Below the pieces are notes generated by a model. The model saw only the letters and a list, made by a program, of their open reading frames with translations, searched no databases and was not told where the DNA came from. The position numbers and the translations under genes are program-made. Below, piece by piece: positions 31,925-41,490 of a stretch of DNA of 55,545 nucleotides (its first letter is position 1; every line of letters begins with the position of its first letter). Source of the stretch: an uncultured Bacilli bacterium (GTDB taxonomy: Bacteria > Bacillota_I > Bacilli_A > RF39 > UBA660); NCBI GenBank assembly GCA_934098515.1, contig CAKOOK010000007.1, positions 1 to 55,545 of the forward strand. The letters are read 5' to 3'.

Positions 31925-33745
31925 ATGAAAAAAATGTTTTTTACAATTTTACTAGTTTTATCTATGCCACTTATGTATGTTAGTGCCGATACAGAAGTAG
32001 TAAATGAAGAAACAGTAGAAGAAATCAAAGAAGTTGTAGAGCCAGAAACTAAAGAAACTGTTATTCCAGAAGTTAAATATGTAGCATCTATTAATGACGT
32101 TATGTATGAGACATTTGATGAAGCAGTAACTGCAGCAGTTGATGGTGATACAATTAAATTACTTGATAATGCAACCACCAAAGGTTTAAATTTATCTAAA
32201 AATTTAACAATTGATGGTTCAAAAGAATATACTCTTACATTTGAAGATAAAGGAATTGCTTTATGGGGAGTATCTTTAACTTTTAAAGATGTAACAGTAA
32301 ATATTAAAGGAATAGGTTCAACTCCTTATACAGCAGAATGGAATTGGATGACAATCAGTGCTTCAAAAAATGCAACATTAAACTTAGAAAATGCAAAACT
32401 TACATTAGATGGTACAGGAACAAAAAGTAATGTTCATGCTATTTATTTTGGCAGTAATAATAAGTTAAATCTAAATAATTCTACTTTAATCATTAAAAAT
32501 TATACACAAGATGCATTAGAGTGGGATGGTGGAGATGGTGGATATAATGTTAATTTAGTTAATTCAACATTTATATCTGACAACAATCGTTCAGGATTTA
32601 CTGGAACATTCTATGCTACTATTGATAATAGTACAGTAAAAGTTCTAAATAGTAAAGGCAATGGATCAAACGGAACTTATTATACAATTAAAAATAATAG
32701 TAATGTTTTATTTGATAATAGTGGTAACTGGGGTATCTCAGCATGGAGAATTGATATGACTAATAACTCTACACTAACTGCTACTAATAATGGTTATAGT
32801 GGCATTTGGACTAGAGTATTAAATGTTGATAGCTCATGCACTCTAATTGCTAATAGTAATGGTACTAAAGCTTTTAGTGCAGCAACTAATGCTGGTATCT
32901 TCTTCCAAGGAAATGGAACTTATACAAGTACAATTGAAAAAGGCGCTAAAGTTGAAATCAAGAATAATGCAGGATCTGGTATTTATACTAAACAAAATAT
33001 TTGTAACCTAACAATCCTTGCTGGTGAAATTACCAATAATGGTACTGGCACAGTAAATAAAAGTAAGATTGGTGCTAGTCTTGGTGGAGGCATTTATAAT
33101 GTTGGAACACTTATTATTGGCGAAGATGTAAACATTTATAATAATCATGCAGAAGTAGCTGGCGATGACATCTATAATGGTGAAAAAGGTATTATTGATT
33201 TTAAAGACGTTAAAGATAATTGGATTTTAGATGACTGCAACGATAAAATCAATAACTGGTATGATGACAGTAAAGATAATAGATGGAATGCTCATGCAGA
33301 TAAAGAAGAAGAGCTTCATGTAGATGCTGTTAAATCAGGTAAATATGAAACTGGATTTAGTATTAAAGCAGCACATAACCTAAAAGCTAAAGTAATTGCT
33401 CGCTATGTAGATGAAGATGGAAAGGTAATTGCTGAAGAAGAAACAATTAATGGTTATGTTAATGATAACTATAATACAGTTTTAAAAGATATTTATGGTT
33501 ATGAACTAAAACGCATTGAAGGAAATACTACTGGAAGCATGACAATTAAAGACATTGTAGTTACATATGTTTATGAATACGTTATGGGTGAAGGTGGAGA
33601 TGACGTACCTGTTGTTCCAGAAAAACCAGAAACTCCAAATATTCCATATACTGGAATTGAAGAAGAAAGTGACATTACATCACTTACTGGAATTAGTGCA
33701 CTATCATTAATGTATATGATTATCGTACGTAAAAGAGGCTTTTAA
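31925..33745 (+). CDS. Sortase-anchored surface protein with beta-helix and MucBP-like domain
   Basis: The 606-residue protein has a signal peptide (1-21, ending VSA), an Asn/Gly-rich parallel beta-helix-like region (about 60-430, with ladders such as NLNNSTLIIKN), a single MucBP-like domain (about 490-560), and a sorting signal IPYTG followed by a hydrophobic segment and RKRGF. It would be exported and attached to peptidoglycan by the sortase encoded next. The tail is closely similar to that of the protein at 34648, including VMGEGGDD. Likely adhesin or glycan-binding protein (inference). GGAGGG upstream. Confidence 0.88.
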   Translation: MKKMFFTILLVLSMPLMYVSADTEVVNEETVEEIKEVVEPETKETVIPEVKYVASINDVMYETFDEAVTAAVDGDTIKLLDNATTKGLNLSKNLTIDGSKEYTLTFEDKGIALWGVSLTFKDVTVNIKGIGSTPYTAEWNWMTISASKNATLNLENAKLTLDGTGTKSNVHAIYFGSNNKLNLNNSTLIIKNYTQDALEWDGGDGGYNVNLVNSTFISDNNRSGFTGTFYATIDNSTVKVLNSKGNGSNGTYYTIKNNSNVLFDNSGNWGISAWRIDMTNNSTLTATNNGYSGIWTRVLNVDSSCTLIANSNGTKAFSAATNAGIFFQGNGTYTSTIEKGAKVEIKNNAGSGIYTKQNICNLTILAGEITNNGTGTVNKSKIGASLGGGIYNVGTLIIGEDVNIYNNHAEVAGDDIYNGEKGIIDFKDVKDNWILDDCNDKINNWYDDSKDNRWNAHADKEEELHVDAVKSGKYETGFSIKAAHNLKAKVIARYVDEDGKVIAEEETINGYVNDNYNTVLKDIYGYELKRIEGNTTGSMTIKDIVVTYVYEYVMGEGGDDVPVVPEKPETPNIPYTGIEEESDITSLTGISALSLMYMIIVRKRGF

Positions 33746-33759
33746 TAAGCCCTTTTTTT
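33736..33759 (+). terminator. Terminator over the stop codon of the first surface protein
   Basis: GGCTT (33737-33741) pairs with AAGCC (33747-33751), then a T7 run; it contains the last codons. Confidence 0.7.
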
Positions 33760-33771
33760 ATGATTTTCAAA

Positions 33772-33825
33772 ATTTGCAATTTTTAATATTGACAAAATCC
33801 ATTTTCTCCTTTAGTATATAGTCCT
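33772..33825 (+). promoter_or_regulatory. Surface-module promoter, copy 2 (sortase)
   Basis: TTGACA (33789-33794), 17 bases, TAGTAT (33812-33817), TATAGT. It repeats the promoter of the first surface gene. A ~90-base leader follows before the sortase ATG. Confidence 0.7.
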
Positions 33826-33911
33826 TGTAAACGATTAATGGATAATTTTGCCTAAAAAAGGGAAATTATACTAATTGGGTTATTTATTCATATATTATTT
33901 TAGGGGGAAAT

Positions 33912-34613
33912 ATGAAAAAATGGTATTATGTTTTATTTAGCCTTAGTTTGATTATTTTTATATCTTCATTTGGTCTTATGTTTGCTCATCAATATAAAGA
34001 TCAAAAACTAAATATGGTAGCGCTTGAAGGCACTATTAACGAAGAAAATAATGAAACAAATCTTAAGGAAAAATATTACAATTTTAGAAATGAATATGGA
34101 AATGATGATATTATTGGTTCAATAAATATTCCAGGAGCAGATATTAACACGCTTTTTGTTAAAACAACCAATAACACCTATTATTTAAATCATACACTTA
34201 AGAAAGAAAAAAGTAGAATAGGTGCAGTCTTTATGGACTACCGGAACACTTTTGAAGACAAACAAATAAATATATATGGACATAACTCAAACAAATATGA
34301 TGTAGCTTTTAAAAATTTGAGAATGTTTCTAGATAAAGATTTTACAAAAAATAATGATTTAATTTATATCGAAAACGAGAGTGGCATAACCACATATCAA
34401 ATATTTTCAGTAAAGAGAACTAAAGATGCTGAACACATGACACTTAAAACAAATGATTTTATAGGTCATATAAATAAAATTAGAGAAGATGCTTTATATG
34501 ATACAAATATAAAGATTACCGAATCTGATGATATTTTAATCCTTCAAACATGTTTGCTTGATGGAACAAGAGATTATCTTATTATTAGTAGTAGGAAATT
34601 AACCAATCTATAA
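33912..34613 (+). CDS. Class B-like sortase
   Basis: The 233-residue transpeptidase has an N-terminal membrane anchor (about 5-25), the class B stretch YYLNHTLKKEKSRIGAVFMDYRN, catalytic His124 (IYGHNS), Cys214 (LQTC) and Arg220. It should cut the IPYTG signals of the proteins on both sides between Thr and Gly and join them to the wall. Class B sortases often serve dedicated substrates next to their gene, which fits this layout. AGGGGGA precedes the ATG. Confidence 0.9.
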   Translation: MKKWYYVLFSLSLIIFISSFGLMFAHQYKDQKLNMVALEGTINEENNETNLKEKYYNFRNEYGNDDIIGSINIPGADINTLFVKTTNNTYYLNHTLKKEKSRIGAVFMDYRNTFEDKQINIYGHNSNKYDVAFKNLRMFLDKDFTKNNDLIYIENESGITTYQIFSVKRTKDAEHMTLKTNDFIGHINKIREDALYDTNIKITESDDILILQTCLLDGTRDYLIISSRKLTNL

Positions 34614-34647
34614 TGATTGTTAATATAAATTTAGGAGGGAAAAGGTT

Positions 34648-37600
34648 ATGAAAAAATTAAAAAACATAGGTCAGTTATTTATGACACTAGTAATGCTTCT
34701 TACTTCAGTATTTAGTAATGCTTTTGTTGTATATGCTGATACTAATCCAGATGCCGGTAAGGTTACTGTGACTAAAACCGCAGAGCGTATCGGTGATGAA
34801 ACTAGTAGAAGTGCTAAGGTTAAAATAACTGTAAGTGGAAATCCTTATACATTAACTACTCAAAAAGAAAGAGAAATAGTTCTTGTATTAGATGCTTCTG
34901 GTAGTATGACTGATGGAATAAACGGCTCTAACAAAAATAAAATAGAAACACTAAAGGATGCTGCTGTAAATTTCATTGATAATCTTTTAACAGAGGAAAA
35001 TGCTGGAAAGATTAAAATTGGCGTAGTTTGGTATGCAGAAAAGTCAAACACACTTGCAAGTAATGCTTGTCAGTTATCAGACGATGCTCAAACATTAAAG
35101 AATTGTGTTTCTAATAAAAAAGCAAGTGGTGGTACTAATGTTCAACTTGGTATCAGTATTGCTAAAAATTTATTTACTACTGCTGATAACGAAAAGAGTT
35201 TAATTGTTTTATCAGATGGTGAGCCAACATTCTATAATGACAAAAATGGAGTAGAGCATGGTAATGGTCGTGCTGATACTCATGAAAATATGTATGCTTA
35301 TGACTTTGTTGCTACTAGAAATTATCAAAACGATAAAGGACAATGGGTATCTGATGGTTATATTGAATACTACGACTATAATAGTAAAGAAAAATATAAA
35401 TGTGAATATGTAGGTTATAGAAGTGGCTGGAATGGAACTACCTACGAAAGTAAAACTTGCCCAGAAGGATTTAATATGAAACCTAGTGAGGCAGCTCAAA
35501 AAGAAGTATCTTCATTTAATGGTAAGATTTACTCAATTGGTTTCGGTATAACTTCAAAAGATGGATGGGGTAATACAACTACCAATACAGCTGCTGAAAG
35601 TTTCTTAAAATCAATTGTTAAAAATGGTGGTAGATATTTTGATGCAAGTGATAGTGCTAAATTAAACGAAGCATTTGCTGCAGTATCAAAAGATATGGAC
35701 GTTGTTGCTAAAGATTTAACAATTAAAGATGTTGTTCCAAATACATTCACTGTAGATGAAAATGACTTAAAACAAAGATATGGTAACAATGTAACAATTA
35801 CAAAAGATGAAAACACTAAAGAAACTATTATAACTTATAAATTTGCTGAATTATCTTCTAAGAAACCAGAAGAATTAACATTCAATGTAACAGCAAATGA
35901 AGATTATTATGGTAGTATGTACACTAATAATGGTGCTACTGTTACTGGTACTGCTGCTGATGGTAATAAGTTCTATGAAAATGTTGATGGTAAGATTAAC
36001 GAAAACTTAATCGACCCAGTTGCACCTATTGCTTCAAGAACAAATGATGATAAGTATGAAACAAATACTAATGAAAAGTTAGTCGTAGATACAAATACTG
36101 GTATTAAATCTAATGACTACAAAGGAAAACAAGAAGATGAAGCTCAAAGTGTACTAGATGAAATTATAATCGTTAACAATACAAAATATGGTTCACTAGA
36201 ACTTAATCAAGATGGATCACTTAAATATAATCCAAATAACAATTTCCGTGGTGATGATAATTTCACATATTATATTAAAACTACAATCACAGATAAAGAA
36301 GGAAATAAAACTTATGCAAAGTCAAACACTTCAACAGTAACTATTACAGTTAATGGGGTTAAAACAAGTTACATTGTTAACTACTTAGAAAAGGGCACTA
36401 ATACAAAAGTAGCTGATAGCAAAACAATTTCTAAGAACGCTAATAATGAAGACTTATATATTGGGGATAAGGTTACAGAATACGCTTTAACTTTAAATAA
36501 TTATAATTTAGTAAGTAATAGTCAAGAATCTATTACCCTTGCTAAAGAAGGAAATGTTATCAATTTCTATTATGAACTTAAAGATTCTAAGATTGTTGTT
36601 CATTATGTAGAAAAAGATACTAATACAAAATTAGCAGATGATGATACTTTTGATGGTAAAGTAACTGAAACAAAAGTAATTAATGCTAAAGATATTAAAG
36701 ACTATGTTGTAGTTGGTAGTAAAGTGCAAGATGCTGTATTTGATTTAACTACTAACGAATATACTTTCTACTATGAAAAAGCAGAAAGTGCTGGAGCAGT
36801 AGCTCATCACTATATCATTGATAATAATGGTAATAAAACAACAACAGAATTATTCAAAGATGACGTTGTTAATGGTAAAATTGGTGTATCTTTCTCATTT
36901 AGTCCTAAAACAGAAGGATTAGGTGATTATGAATATGTAGAAAGCGAAGGCAAAGTAAGTGGAACTTTAACAAGTGAAAAACAAGAAGCAATTTTCTACT
37001 ATCAATTAAAGATGACTGATGTTACTATAAGATATGTAACAATTAAAGATGGTAATGTAATAGATTTAATTAACCCAGTTAAAGACACTGGTAGAATTAA
37101 TGATAATTATACTGCTAATGCTAAAGATGAAACTGATAATAAAGTATTTGCTAACTATAATCTAGAAAGTGCTGAAAAGCAAACCATTAAATTAAGAAGT
37201 AGTGATAATACAATTACATTTATCTATGCTCTAAAGGATGCTAAGATTATCGTTCACTATGTTGAAAAAGGAACTAATAAGACCCTTGCACCAGATAAAG
37301 AGTTTAATGGTAAAGTAACTGATAAGTTTGAAATTAGTGCAATTAATATTCCTAAATATACAGCAGTAGATACTACTTCTTATAATGGAGAATATACATT
37401 AGAAACTAAAGAATATACTTTCTACTATGAAAAGAATAATAGTGCTGGAGCTATAGCTCATCATTATATCATTGATGAAAATGGTAATAAAACAACAGAC
37501 AAGTTATTTGAAGATGATACTATATCTGGTAAACTAGATGAAGAATATTCATTTAGTGCAAAGACTGATTTAGGTGCTTATGAATTTGTAGAAAGTACTG

Positions 37601-38217
37601 GTAAAGTAAGTGGTATTCTAACAGAAGAAGTACAAGAAGCAACATTCTACTATAAGTTAAGAGATGCTAAAGTAATTGTTCATCATTATGAAGAAGGTAC
37701 TACAATTAAAATTGCTGAAGATGAAACTATTAATGGTAAAGTAAGCAAAGACTATACTACTAAAGAAGCAGATGTTTATGGATACATTTTAGTAAGTACT
37801 CCAGATAATGCTAGTGGAATGTTTACTGATGAAGTAACTGAAGTAATTTACTACTACAAGAAAGATATGGGTAAAGTTATTACTAAATATGTTGATGAAG
37901 AAGGTAAAGTACTTTTAGAAGAAACTACTACTAATGGACAAGTTGGTACAGATTATCAAACTAGTCCAGCTTCTATCACTGATTACGAACTAATTAATAC
38001 AATCGGTGAAGAAAAAGGTAAGTACACTAAAGAAGATATAATCGTTACTTATGTATACCAATTCGTTATGGGTGAAGGTGGAGATGATACTCCAAAAGAA
38101 CCAGAAATTCCATACACAGGAATTGAAAGTGATAGTTATCTATTAGAATATAGTCTAATGGGCACAAGTGCTTTAGGACTTATATTACTTGCTATTTTAA
38201 AGAAGAAATTTAATTAG
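34648..38217 (+). CDS. Large sortase-anchored adhesin: vWA domain and eight MucBP-like repeats
   Basis: The 1189-residue protein has a signal peptide (1-31), a von Willebrand A domain with an intact MIDAS start DASGS (82-86), a following conserved beta domain, a cadherin-like/Ig module (about 455-570, with NPNNNFRGDDNFTYYI), eight MucBP-like repeats of ~65-75 residues (about 572-1150), and IPYTG plus membrane segment and KKKFN. Repeats alternate between two types (VHYVEKGTN and AHHYIIDNNGN), suggesting pairwise duplication. This is the plan of pilus-tip or mucus-binding adhesins. It is 34 bases after the sortase gene with TAGGAGG, so co-expression is likely. Confidence 0.92.
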   Translation: MKKLKNIGQLFMTLVMLLTSVFSNAFVVYADTNPDAGKVTVTKTAERIGDETSRSAKVKITVSGNPYTLTTQKEREIVLVLDASGSMTDGINGSNKNKIETLKDAAVNFIDNLLTEENAGKIKIGVVWYAEKSNTLASNACQLSDDAQTLKNCVSNKKASGGTNVQLGISIAKNLFTTADNEKSLIVLSDGEPTFYNDKNGVEHGNGRADTHENMYAYDFVATRNYQNDKGQWVSDGYIEYYDYNSKEKYKCEYVGYRSGWNGTTYESKTCPEGFNMKPSEAAQKEVSSFNGKIYSIGFGITSKDGWGNTTTNTAAESFLKSIVKNGGRYFDASDSAKLNEAFAAVSKDMDVVAKDLTIKDVVPNTFTVDENDLKQRYGNNVTITKDENTKETIITYKFAELSSKKPEELTFNVTANEDYYGSMYTNNGATVTGTAADGNKFYENVDGKINENLIDPVAPIASRTNDDKYETNTNEKLVVDTNTGIKSNDYKGKQEDEAQSVLDEIIIVNNTKYGSLELNQDGSLKYNPNNNFRGDDNFTYYIKTTITDKEGNKTYAKSNTSTVTITVNGVKTSYIVNYLEKGTNTKVADSKTISKNANNEDLYIGDKVTEYALTLNNYNLVSNSQESITLAKEGNVINFYYELKDSKIVVHYVEKDTNTKLADDDTFDGKVTETKVINAKDIKDYVVVGSKVQDAVFDLTTNEYTFYYEKAESAGAVAHHYIIDNNGNKTTTELFKDDVVNGKIGVSFSFSPKTEGLGDYEYVESEGKVSGTLTSEKQEAIFYYQLKMTDVTIRYVTIKDGNVIDLINPVKDTGRINDNYTANAKDETDNKVFANYNLESAEKQTIKLRSSDNTITFIYALKDAKIIVHYVEKGTNKTLAPDKEFNGKVTDKFEISAINIPKYTAVDTTSYNGEYTLETKEYTFYYEKNNSAGAIAHHYIIDENGNKTTDKLFEDDTISGKLDEEYSFSAKTDLGAYEFVESTGKVSGILTEEVQEATFYYKLRDAKVIVHHYEEGTTIKIAEDETINGKVSKDYTTKEADVYGYILVSTPDNASGMFTDEVTEVIYYYKKDMGKVITKYVDEEGKVLLEETTTNGQVGTDYQTSPASITDYELINTIGEEKGKYTKEDIIVTYVYQFVMGEGGDDTPKEPEIPYTGIESDSYLLEYSLMGTSALGLILLAILKKKFN

Positions 38218-38231
38218 TTTCTTCTTTTTTT
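38199..38231 (+). terminator. Terminator of the surface module, over the stop codon
   Basis: A perfect 10-bp stem AAAGAAGAAA/TTTCTTCTTT with the stop codon in the 9-base loop, then T residues. Confidence 0.82.
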
Positions 38232-38241
38232 GGCTTTTGCC

Positions 38242-38271
38242 TTGGAAAAATGGGATGTTCTATGTTATAAT
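38242..38271 (+). promoter_or_regulatory. Promoter of parC
   Basis: TTGGAA (38242-38247), 18-base spacer, TATAAT (38266-38271); start predicted at the AGGTGAT ribosome-binding site. Confidence 0.65.
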
Positions 38272-38288
38272 TCTTAAAGGTGATAAGA

Positions 38289-40787
38289 GTGGAAGAAGTA
38301 TTAAAGAGAATTCACGATTATAGTTTAGAAGAAATAATGGGTGAAAGATTTGCTCGTTATTCTAAATATATTATTCAAGATAGAGCAATACCAGATGTAA
38401 GAGATGGACTTAAACCGGTTCAAAGAAGAATTATCTATGCAATGTATAGAGATAAAAATACCTATGATAAGCAGTTTAAAAAATGTGCAAATGCCGTAGG
38501 TAATGTACTAGGTAAGTATCATCCACATGGAGACTCAAGTGTATACGATGCTTTAATTCGTATGAGTCAAAGTTGGAAACAAAACCATATCTTGGTTGAA
38601 GTAGATGGTAACAATGGTTCAATTGATGGTGATGGTCCTGCTGCATATCGTTATACTGAGTGCAGACTATCTAAAATAAGTGAAGAATTACTTAAAGATA
38701 TTGATAAAGATACAGTTATGATGGCACCTAACTATTCAGATACCTTGCTAGAGCCAACAGTCTTGCCTGCAAAGTTTCCTAACTTACTAGTTAATGGTAC
38801 TAATGGTATTTCTGCCGGATACGCAACAAACATCCCACCTCATAATTTAATTGAAGTATGTGATGCCGTTATTAAAAGAATAGATAGTCCTAATTGTCAT
38901 GAAGACTCTATCTATGAAATAATTAAAGGTCCAGACTTTCCAACTGGTGGTATTGTTGAAGGATTAGATGGAATTAAGAGTGCTTTTAAAACAGGCCGTG
39001 GCAAGCTTATCGTAACTAGCAAAAGTGAATTTCAAAAAAACAAAGGAAAAGACCAAATTGTTATTTCTGAGATACCTTTTGAAGTAAATAAAGCATTACT
39101 AGTTAAAAAAATTGATGATATTCGCTTTGAAAAGAAACTAGATGGTATAGCAGAAGTCAGAGATGAATCAGATAAAGACTCTAATATTAGAATTGTTATT
39201 GACTTAAAGCCAGGCACTGATAAAGAACTTGTTTTAAATTACTTACTTAAAAACACTGAACTTCAAACAACATATAACTACAACATGGTATGTATTGATA
39301 AAAGAAGACCTAGACTACTAGGAATCATTCCAATTATTGATGCTTATATCGATCATCAAAAAGATGTTATTTTAAAAAGAACTAACTTTGACTTAGCGTT
39401 TGCTAGAAAAGAAATGCATATTACTGAAGGTTTAGTTAAAGCAATAAGCATACTAGATGAAGTAATCGCTGTTATTAGAGCTAGTAAAAATAAACCAGAT
39501 GCTATTGAAAACTTAGTTAAAAAGTTTGATTTCACAACAGAGCAAGCTACAGCAATTGTTATGTTACAACTATATAGACTAACTAACACAGATATCACAG
39601 TTCTAAACGAAAAACTAGAAAACCTAAGAAAAATAATTGAAGAACTTACTGGTATTCTAAATGACGAATCCAAACTTAAAGGCGTTATCAAAGACGAACT
39701 TAGAAGGATGAAAAAAGAGTATGGTGTTCCAAGAAAGACTGAAATAAGTGAAACAGTTAAAGAAATCAAGATTGATCAAACTGACCTTATAACTAAAGAA
39801 GATGTTATCATCGTCCTAACTAATGATGGATATCTAAAAAGAGTACCTATTAAATCACATAACTCTGCTGATGGAGAAACTGCTCTAAAGCCTGGAGACT
39901 ATGTAATATGTTATAAACAAACTAATACCTTAAATAAATTATGCGTTTTCACTTCACGTGGCAACTATCTATACTTACCAATTCATGAAATTCCATCATG
40001 TAAATGGAAAGATCTAGGTAAACATATTAGTAACTTTGTTACAATCAGTCCAGATGATAAAGCCGTAAGTGCTTATATAATAAATGAAAATGTTACTAAT
40101 CCAGAAGTTACCATGTTTACTCGTGATGGTATGGTAAAAAGAACTAACCTAAACGACTTTATCGTAAGCAGATATTCTAAAGCATATACAGCAATGAAAT
40201 TAAAAGATGATGATGAACTTGTTAATGTATGTATTACTAAACCAAACATTCTTATTGTTACTAAGACAGGTTACTATCTAAACTATATGGCTAGTGAGAT
40301 ACCTGTTAGTGGTCCTAAAGCTGCTGGCGTTAAGGGAATTAATTTAAAAGACGATGTAGTTACTAGTGGTATCTGTTATAGTGACACAGATGAATATATT
40401 GATGTATTTACTAATCAAAAAACTGCTAAAAGAGTTAAATTAAGCGATTTAAATATGCTATCTCGTGCTAAGAGAGGAACAACTCTAATTAAAAAAGTTA
40501 AATCTACTAATTATGAAATTATTAAAGCCTTTAGCACTAGCACAAAAGACGTTATTGGTATTAAATCTAAAGATGATATCTACTTAGTTAAAAATAGTGA
40601 TATTCCAATAATGGATAAAGAATCAACTGGTTCAGTAATCCTAAAACAAGCAATTAACGATGTCTTTATATCTAAAGAACTTGATATTGTTAAAGATGAA
40701 GATATAGAACTTCCTAAAATAAAAAAAGAAGAAGAAAAAATCCAAGAACTTACTATTGACGACTTTCTAAATGACTTTAAACTATAA
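38289..40787 (+). CDS. parC: DNA topoisomerase IV subunit A
   Basis: ParC is the DNA-cutting subunit of the decatenating topoisomerase. The ~832-residue protein has the winged-helix domain with HPHGDSSVYDALIRM, the active-site AAYRYTE (Tyr122), NPxPHNL-type and coiled-coil tower regions, and C-terminal beta-pinwheel blades. GNNGSIDGDGPAA favours ParC over GyrA. Residues equivalent to the quinolone-resistance sites (Ser83, Asp87) are unchanged. GTG 38289 follows AAAGGTGAT; the GTG at 38280 is inside that site. parE, usually just upstream, is not here. Confidence 0.93.
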   Translation: MEEVLKRIHDYSLEEIMGERFARYSKYIIQDRAIPDVRDGLKPVQRRIIYAMYRDKNTYDKQFKKCANAVGNVLGKYHPHGDSSVYDALIRMSQSWKQNHILVEVDGNNGSIDGDGPAAYRYTECRLSKISEELLKDIDKDTVMMAPNYSDTLLEPTVLPAKFPNLLVNGTNGISAGYATNIPPHNLIEVCDAVIKRIDSPNCHEDSIYEIIKGPDFPTGGIVEGLDGIKSAFKTGRGKLIVTSKSEFQKNKGKDQIVISEIPFEVNKALLVKKIDDIRFEKKLDGIAEVRDESDKDSNIRIVIDLKPGTDKELVLNYLLKNTELQTTYNYNMVCIDKRRPRLLGIIPIIDAYIDHQKDVILKRTNFDLAFARKEMHITEGLVKAISILDEVIAVIRASKNKPDAIENLVKKFDFTTEQATAIVMLQLYRLTNTDITVLNEKLENLRKIIEELTGILNDESKLKGVIKDELRRMKKEYGVPRKTEISETVKEIKIDQTDLITKEDVIIVLTNDGYLKRVPIKSHNSADGETALKPGDYVICYKQTNTLNKLCVFTSRGNYLYLPIHEIPSCKWKDLGKHISNFVTISPDDKAVSAYIINENVTNPEVTMFTRDGMVKRTNLNDFIVSRYSKAYTAMKLKDDDELVNVCITKPNILIVTKTGYYLNYMASEIPVSGPKAAGVKGINLKDDVVTSGICYSDTDEYIDVFTNQKTAKRVKLSDLNMLSRAKRGTTLIKKVKSTNYEIIKAFSTSTKDVIGIKSKDDIYLVKNSDIPIMDKESTGSVILKQAINDVFISKELDIVKDEDIELPKIKKEEEKIQELTIDDFLNDFKL

Positions 40788-40789
40788 CA

Positions 40790-40830
40790 TAAAAACCCAC
40801 TTAGTGAATATATTTTACTAGGTGGTTTTT
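40790..40830 (+). terminator. Hairpin after parC that also holds the next gene's ribosome-binding site
   Basis: AAAACCCACTTAGT pairs with ACTAGGTGGTTTT (one bulge) around a 12-base loop. The 3' arm contains AGGTGG, the Shine-Dalgarno of the gene at 40833; the loop contains TATATT. See findings. Confidence 0.7.
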
Positions 40831-40832
40831 AT

Positions 40833-41177
40833 ATGGATAAAAAAGACGCTTTCAGAGAATTTATAAGAAGCAAACCATACTTAATTACTAAAGTTAAAAA
40901 TAAAGAAACCTCTTGGCAAGATTTATATGAAATATACGACCTTTATGGTGAAGATGAAAACGCATGGAATAAGTTTAAAGATGAAGATCGAGCAGCACCA
41001 TTAAGTGAACTTGCTAGTCTAGTTAAAAATATTAATATCGATAACGTCCAAAAGTATATTAATAATGCTCAAAAAGCAATTAATGTTATTCAAGAACTTA
41101 CTAACAAACCTAGTTCTGGAACTAATATAATAACTCCTAAAACACCAAGAGCAATGGATAAGTTTTTTGGTGATTAG
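40833..41177 (+). CDS. ylbD: YlbD-family putative coat protein
   Basis: The 114-residue protein matches the YlbD family: FREFIRSKPYLITKVKNKETSWQDLYEIYDLYGEDENAW at the N-terminus and a middle LASLVKNINIDNVQKYINNAQKAINVIQEL. Family members are annotated as spore coat components in Bacillus. The following gene is a YlbE homologue, as in Bacillus ylbD-ylbE, which supports both calls. Its Shine-Dalgarno is locked in the hairpin after parC. Confidence 0.82.
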   Translation: MDKKDAFREFIRSKPYLITKVKNKETSWQDLYEIYDLYGEDENAWNKFKDEDRAAPLSELASLVKNINIDNVQKYINNAQKAINVIQELTNKPSSGTNIITPKTPRAMDKFFGD

Positions 41178-41402
41178 ATGGAATTTGGTTTAATTGAAAA
41201 AATAAAAAAGAACCCTAAAGAATATGAATTTTTAAAAAGAAACTCTTACTTTTATAGATACCTAAATAGAAACCCAGAATATTATAAAGAATTTAGCAAA
41301 GCATTTAAAAATGAAGAAAAAAACAAAAAAATCAGTAAAACTGAAAGTGTTTTAGATACTCTTGATACAGCATCATCAATATTAAAAATTATGGGGAAGT
41401 AA
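41178..41402 (+). CDS. ylbE: YlbE-like protein
   Basis: The 74-residue helical protein has the YlbE pattern KIKKNPKEYEFLKRNSYFYRYLNRNPEYYKEF. It starts at the base after the ylbD stop with GGTGAT directly before, so translation is coupled. Function unknown; the pairing with ylbD is conserved in Bacilli. Confidence 0.8.
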   Translation: MEFGLIEKIKKNPKEYEFLKRNSYFYRYLNRNPEYYKEFSKAFKNEEKNKKISKTESVLDTLDTASSILKIMGK

Positions 41403-41435
41403 AAAAATAGAACAGTTTTAATGCAAAGTTCCCCA

Positions 41436-41464
41436 TTGACAATAAAAGTCTATTAACTTATAAT
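41436..41464 (+). promoter_or_regulatory. Consensus promoter of the prepilin gene
   Basis: TTGACA (41436-41441), 17-base spacer, TATAAT (41459-41464). Flanked by inverted AAGTTCCC (41426-41433) and GGGAACTT (41479-41486). Confidence 0.88.
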
Positions 41465-41490
41465 ATTAATAGAAAGTAGGGAACTTAAAA

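Noticed and set aside
38289..40787. Calling this gene gyrA
   Set aside because: The GNNGSIDGDGPAA stretch resembles ParC/GrlA more than GyrA, though the numbering of Tyr122, Ser83 and Asp87 equals GyrA by chance. A phylogeny would settle it.
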